Below are positions 13,167 to 14,658 of a stretch of DNA of 14,658 nucleotides, one piece after another. The notes below the pieces were generated by a model that had not been told where the DNA came from, searched no databases, and saw nothing but the letters and a program-made list of their open reading frames with translations. This DNA comes from Paracoccaceae bacterium (GTDB taxonomy: Bacteria > Pseudomonadota > Alphaproteobacteria > Rhodobacterales > Rhodobacteraceae): NCBI GenBank assembly GCA_003511785.1, contig DOIS01000333.1:1-14658 (forward strand), given 5' to 3'. The position numbers and the translations under genes are program-made. The first letter of the stretch is position 1. Every line of letters begins with the position of its first letter.

Positions 13167-14105
13167 CTACCCTCTCGGATCGGTCACCGGGCGCGACCGC
13201 GCCCGCTCCAGCCCCAGTTGCCGTTCGCGCCAGATCACCAACGCATTGCCCGCAATGACCAGAACCGCCCCCGCCAACATCACCGCCGCGGGCAGTTCGC
13301 CGAACCAAGTATAGCCTATGAAGATGGCGAAGAGCATCGAGGCATAGTCCAGCGGGGCCAGCATCGAAGCCGGCGCGAAGCGGAAAGCCGAGGTGATGAG
13401 AATTTGCGCCACGCCCCCCACCAGCCCGGCCATGACCAAAAGCGCGGCCGTCTCCCCCGTGGGCACCACCCAGCCGAAGGGCAGCGTCAGCAGCGACAGC
13501 CCCGAAGCGGTCATCGAGAACCAGAACACGATGGCGGCCGTATGCTCGGTCTGAACCAGTTGCCGGATGTGGATCTGCACCAGTCCCCGCGCCATGGTCG
13601 CCAAAAGCACGAGAACTGCGCCCAACGTCGCCGTATCGCCCAGGCCCTGGTCCGATCCCAGTCGCGGCCAGAGCATAACCATCACCCCGATGAGCCCCAG
13701 AACCACTGCGGAAATGCGCACCAAGCGGATTCTCTCGCCCAACATCATCGCCGCGAGGATCACAGTGAAGATCGGCGTGGCATAGCCGATGGCCGTGACC
13801 TCGGGCAGCGGCAACATCCCCAGCCCGGCAAAGGTCAACCCCATCGCCCCCGTACCCAGCACGCCGCGCCAGACATGGCCCATCGGCCGACGCGCCACCA
13901 ACCCATAGCGCAACTCGCCGCGCAGGCTCAGCCATGCCACGATCACCGGAATGGCAAAGAAGGACCGGAAGAACACCGCCTGTCCCGGGGGCACCTCGTC
14001 CGAGACCGCCTTGATCACTGCCGCCATGGCCGTGAATAGGAAAATGGCCGAGAGCTTGAGGATCACGGCGAGGATTGGTCGATGCGATGTTAAGGGTTCT
14101 GCCAT
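13167..14105 (-). CDS. EamA/DMT superfamily permease
   Basis: A 312-residue inner-membrane protein with about ten hydrophobic helices in two EamA halves. The first half opens with ILAVILKLSAIFLFTAMAAVIKAVSDEVPPGQAVFFRSFFAIPV and contains GLGMLPLPEVTAIGYATPIFTVILAAMMLGE. The second contains FRFAPASMLAPLDYASMLFAIFIGYTWFGELP. Members of this superfamily export or import small metabolites; the substrate cannot be inferred. ATG 14105 is chosen because MAEPLTSHRP leads straight into the first helix. The ribosome site is weak, and the frame stays open far upstream only as a shadow of the intergenic region and the catalase gene. It is divergent from the catalase gene with 162 bases between them. No clear terminator was found downstream on this strand. 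Confidence 0.88.
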   Translation of the reverse strand: MAEPLTSHRPILAVILKLSAIFLFTAMAAVIKAVSDEVPPGQAVFFRSFFAIPVIVAWLSLRGELRYGLVARRPMGHVWRGVLGTGAMGLTFAGLGMLPLPEVTAIGYATPIFTVILAAMMLGERIRLVRISAVVLGLIGVMVMLWPRLGSDQGLGDTATLGAVLVLLATMARGLVQIHIRQLVQTEHTAAIVFWFSMTASGLSLLTLPFGWVVPTGETAALLVMAGLVGGVAQILITSAFRFAPASMLAPLDYASMLFAIFIGYTWFGELPAAVMLAGAVLVIAGNALVIWRERQLGLERARSRPVTDPRG

Positions 14106-14183
14106 GAACGCAGCTTTGCGCCACGCTGCGCCTCTTGGCAAGGACAGGGCAGGGTTGCGCCAAGCGCATGGCCTGGGCGCGGC

Positions 14184-14209
14184 GGAACAATCTGTGCCGG
14201 ACTGCCGTT
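14184..14209 (+). promoter_or_regulatory. GGAAC-N17-CGTT promoter of the catalase gene
   Basis: GGAAC (14184-14188) and CGTT (14206-14209) are exactly 17 bases apart, a full match to the EcfG general-stress sigma consensus known in Alphaproteobacteria. Transcription would begin near 14216, giving a leader of about 50 bases. A catalase gene is a sensible target for such a sigma factor. Confidence 0.55.
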
Positions 14210-14267
14210 GGCCCTGCGGGCGACCCTTCCACGCCGTCCCGAACACCCGATCAGCAAGAGGTTTCCC

Positions 14268-14658
14268 ATGTCCGATAGCGAGTTCAGAAAGGGCGGCGCA
14301 CCGCATCATCGCACCACCGACCCCGAGCGCACCATGACCACACAGCAGGGGGCGCCGGTCGCCGACGACCAGAATTCGCTCAAGGCCGGCGCGCGCGGCC
14401 CGACGCTTCTGGAAGATCACGTCATGCGCGAGAAGATCTTTCATTTCGACCACGAGCGCATTCCCGAACGCGTGGTCCATGCGCGCGGCTACGGGGTGCA
14501 TGGCCATTTCGAGCTGACCCGTGCCATTCCCGAGCTGAGCTGCGCCGACATCTTCCAGCGCGAAGGCGAGAGGACTCCGACTTTCACGCGGTTTTCGACC
14601 GTGGCCGGGTCCAAGGGCTCGCCCGACCTGGCCCGCGACGTGCGCGGCTTCGCCACCA
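14268..14658 (+). CDS. Catalase, N-terminal part (HPII/large-subunit-like), runs off the window
   Basis: The first 130 residues of a haem catalase (2 H2O2 to 2 H2O + O2). The catalytic histidine is His71 in ERVVHARGYGVHGHFE; the FSTVAGSKGSPDLARDVRGFAT motif follows at 109-130. The N-terminal region (DDQNSLKAGARGPTLLEDHVMREKI) fits the large-subunit HPII/KatE clade better than small-subunit catalases, but the C-terminal flavodoxin-like domain that would prove this lies outside the window. AAGAGG lies six bases before ATG 14268. The arrangement, divergent from the EamA permease gene with its own GGAAC-type promoter, suggests stress-regulated expression. Confidence 0.92.
   Translation, partial: MSDSEFRKGGAPHHRTTDPERTMTTQQGAPVADDQNSLKAGARGPTLLEDHVMREKIFHFDHERIPERVVHARGYGVHGHFELTRAIPELSCADIFQREGERTPTFTRFSTVAGSKGSPDLARDVRGFAT

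Noticed and set aside
12883..14232. 449-codon minus-strand frame overlapping the EamA permease
   Set aside because: It is a frame-shadow of the permease gene, which itself has clear membrane helices and EamA motifs.

Overview
The window is GC-rich, densely coded DNA that looks chromosomal. I infer an alphaproteobacterium, most likely Rhodobacterales. This rests on the combination of a CYP116B-type self-sufficient P450, an ArsR–ArsC fusion, a YfbR-like HD protein, the long bacterial form of AhcY, a DUF2853 protein, a PRC-barrel secreted protein and a HPII-like catalase. No tRNA, rRNA, CRISPR array, transposase or integrase was seen.

Layout. (1) 1-1647: the 3' part of a P450–reductase–ferredoxin fusion gene, broken by a one-base deletion just after the haem-ligand cysteine. 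(2) 1650-1693: two back-to-back palindromes. (3) 1740-5845: a tight arsenic operon of an ArsR–ArsC fusion, an ArsJ-partner GAPDH, ArsJ and Acr3. Every junction overlaps. A promoter/operator ends exactly on the first start codon, so the mRNA is probably leaderless. (4) 5888-8223: an acyl-CoA ligase-like protein with a very short N-terminus, coupled by GTGA to a thiolase-like protein lacking two standard catalytic residues. It follows the ars genes after only 42 bases. (5) 8220-8813 (-): an HD phosphohydrolase, convergent with the thiolase gene. (6) 8915 onward (+): a small secreted protein whose frame has no stop before it runs antisense through an FkbM methyltransferase gene (9227-9982, -). 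(7) 10084-11478: ahcY with a strong terminator. (8) 11758-12414: a secreted PRC-barrel protein with three acidic repeats, and a terminator. (9) 12551-12892: a DUF2853 protein, followed by a hairpin-rich stretch ending in a terminator that may be a small RNA. (10) 13167-14105 (-): an EamA/DMT permease. (11) 14268 to the edge: the start of a catalase gene.

How the genes work together. The ars operon holds two complete ways to remove arsenate. ArsC reduces As(V) to As(III), which Acr3 exports. GAPDH makes 1-arseno-3-phosphoglycerate, which ArsJ exports. FkbM consumes SAM and yields SAH, which the divergent ahcY product hydrolyses, but this looks like ordinary proximity rather than a dedicated pair. 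Three separate genes (secreted protein, PRC-barrel protein, catalase) carry GGAAC-type promoter-like sites at suitable distances, which suggests a shared ECF-sigma stress input.

The least explained item is the ligase/thiolase pair. All functional calls come from motifs read by eye; no database search was possible.
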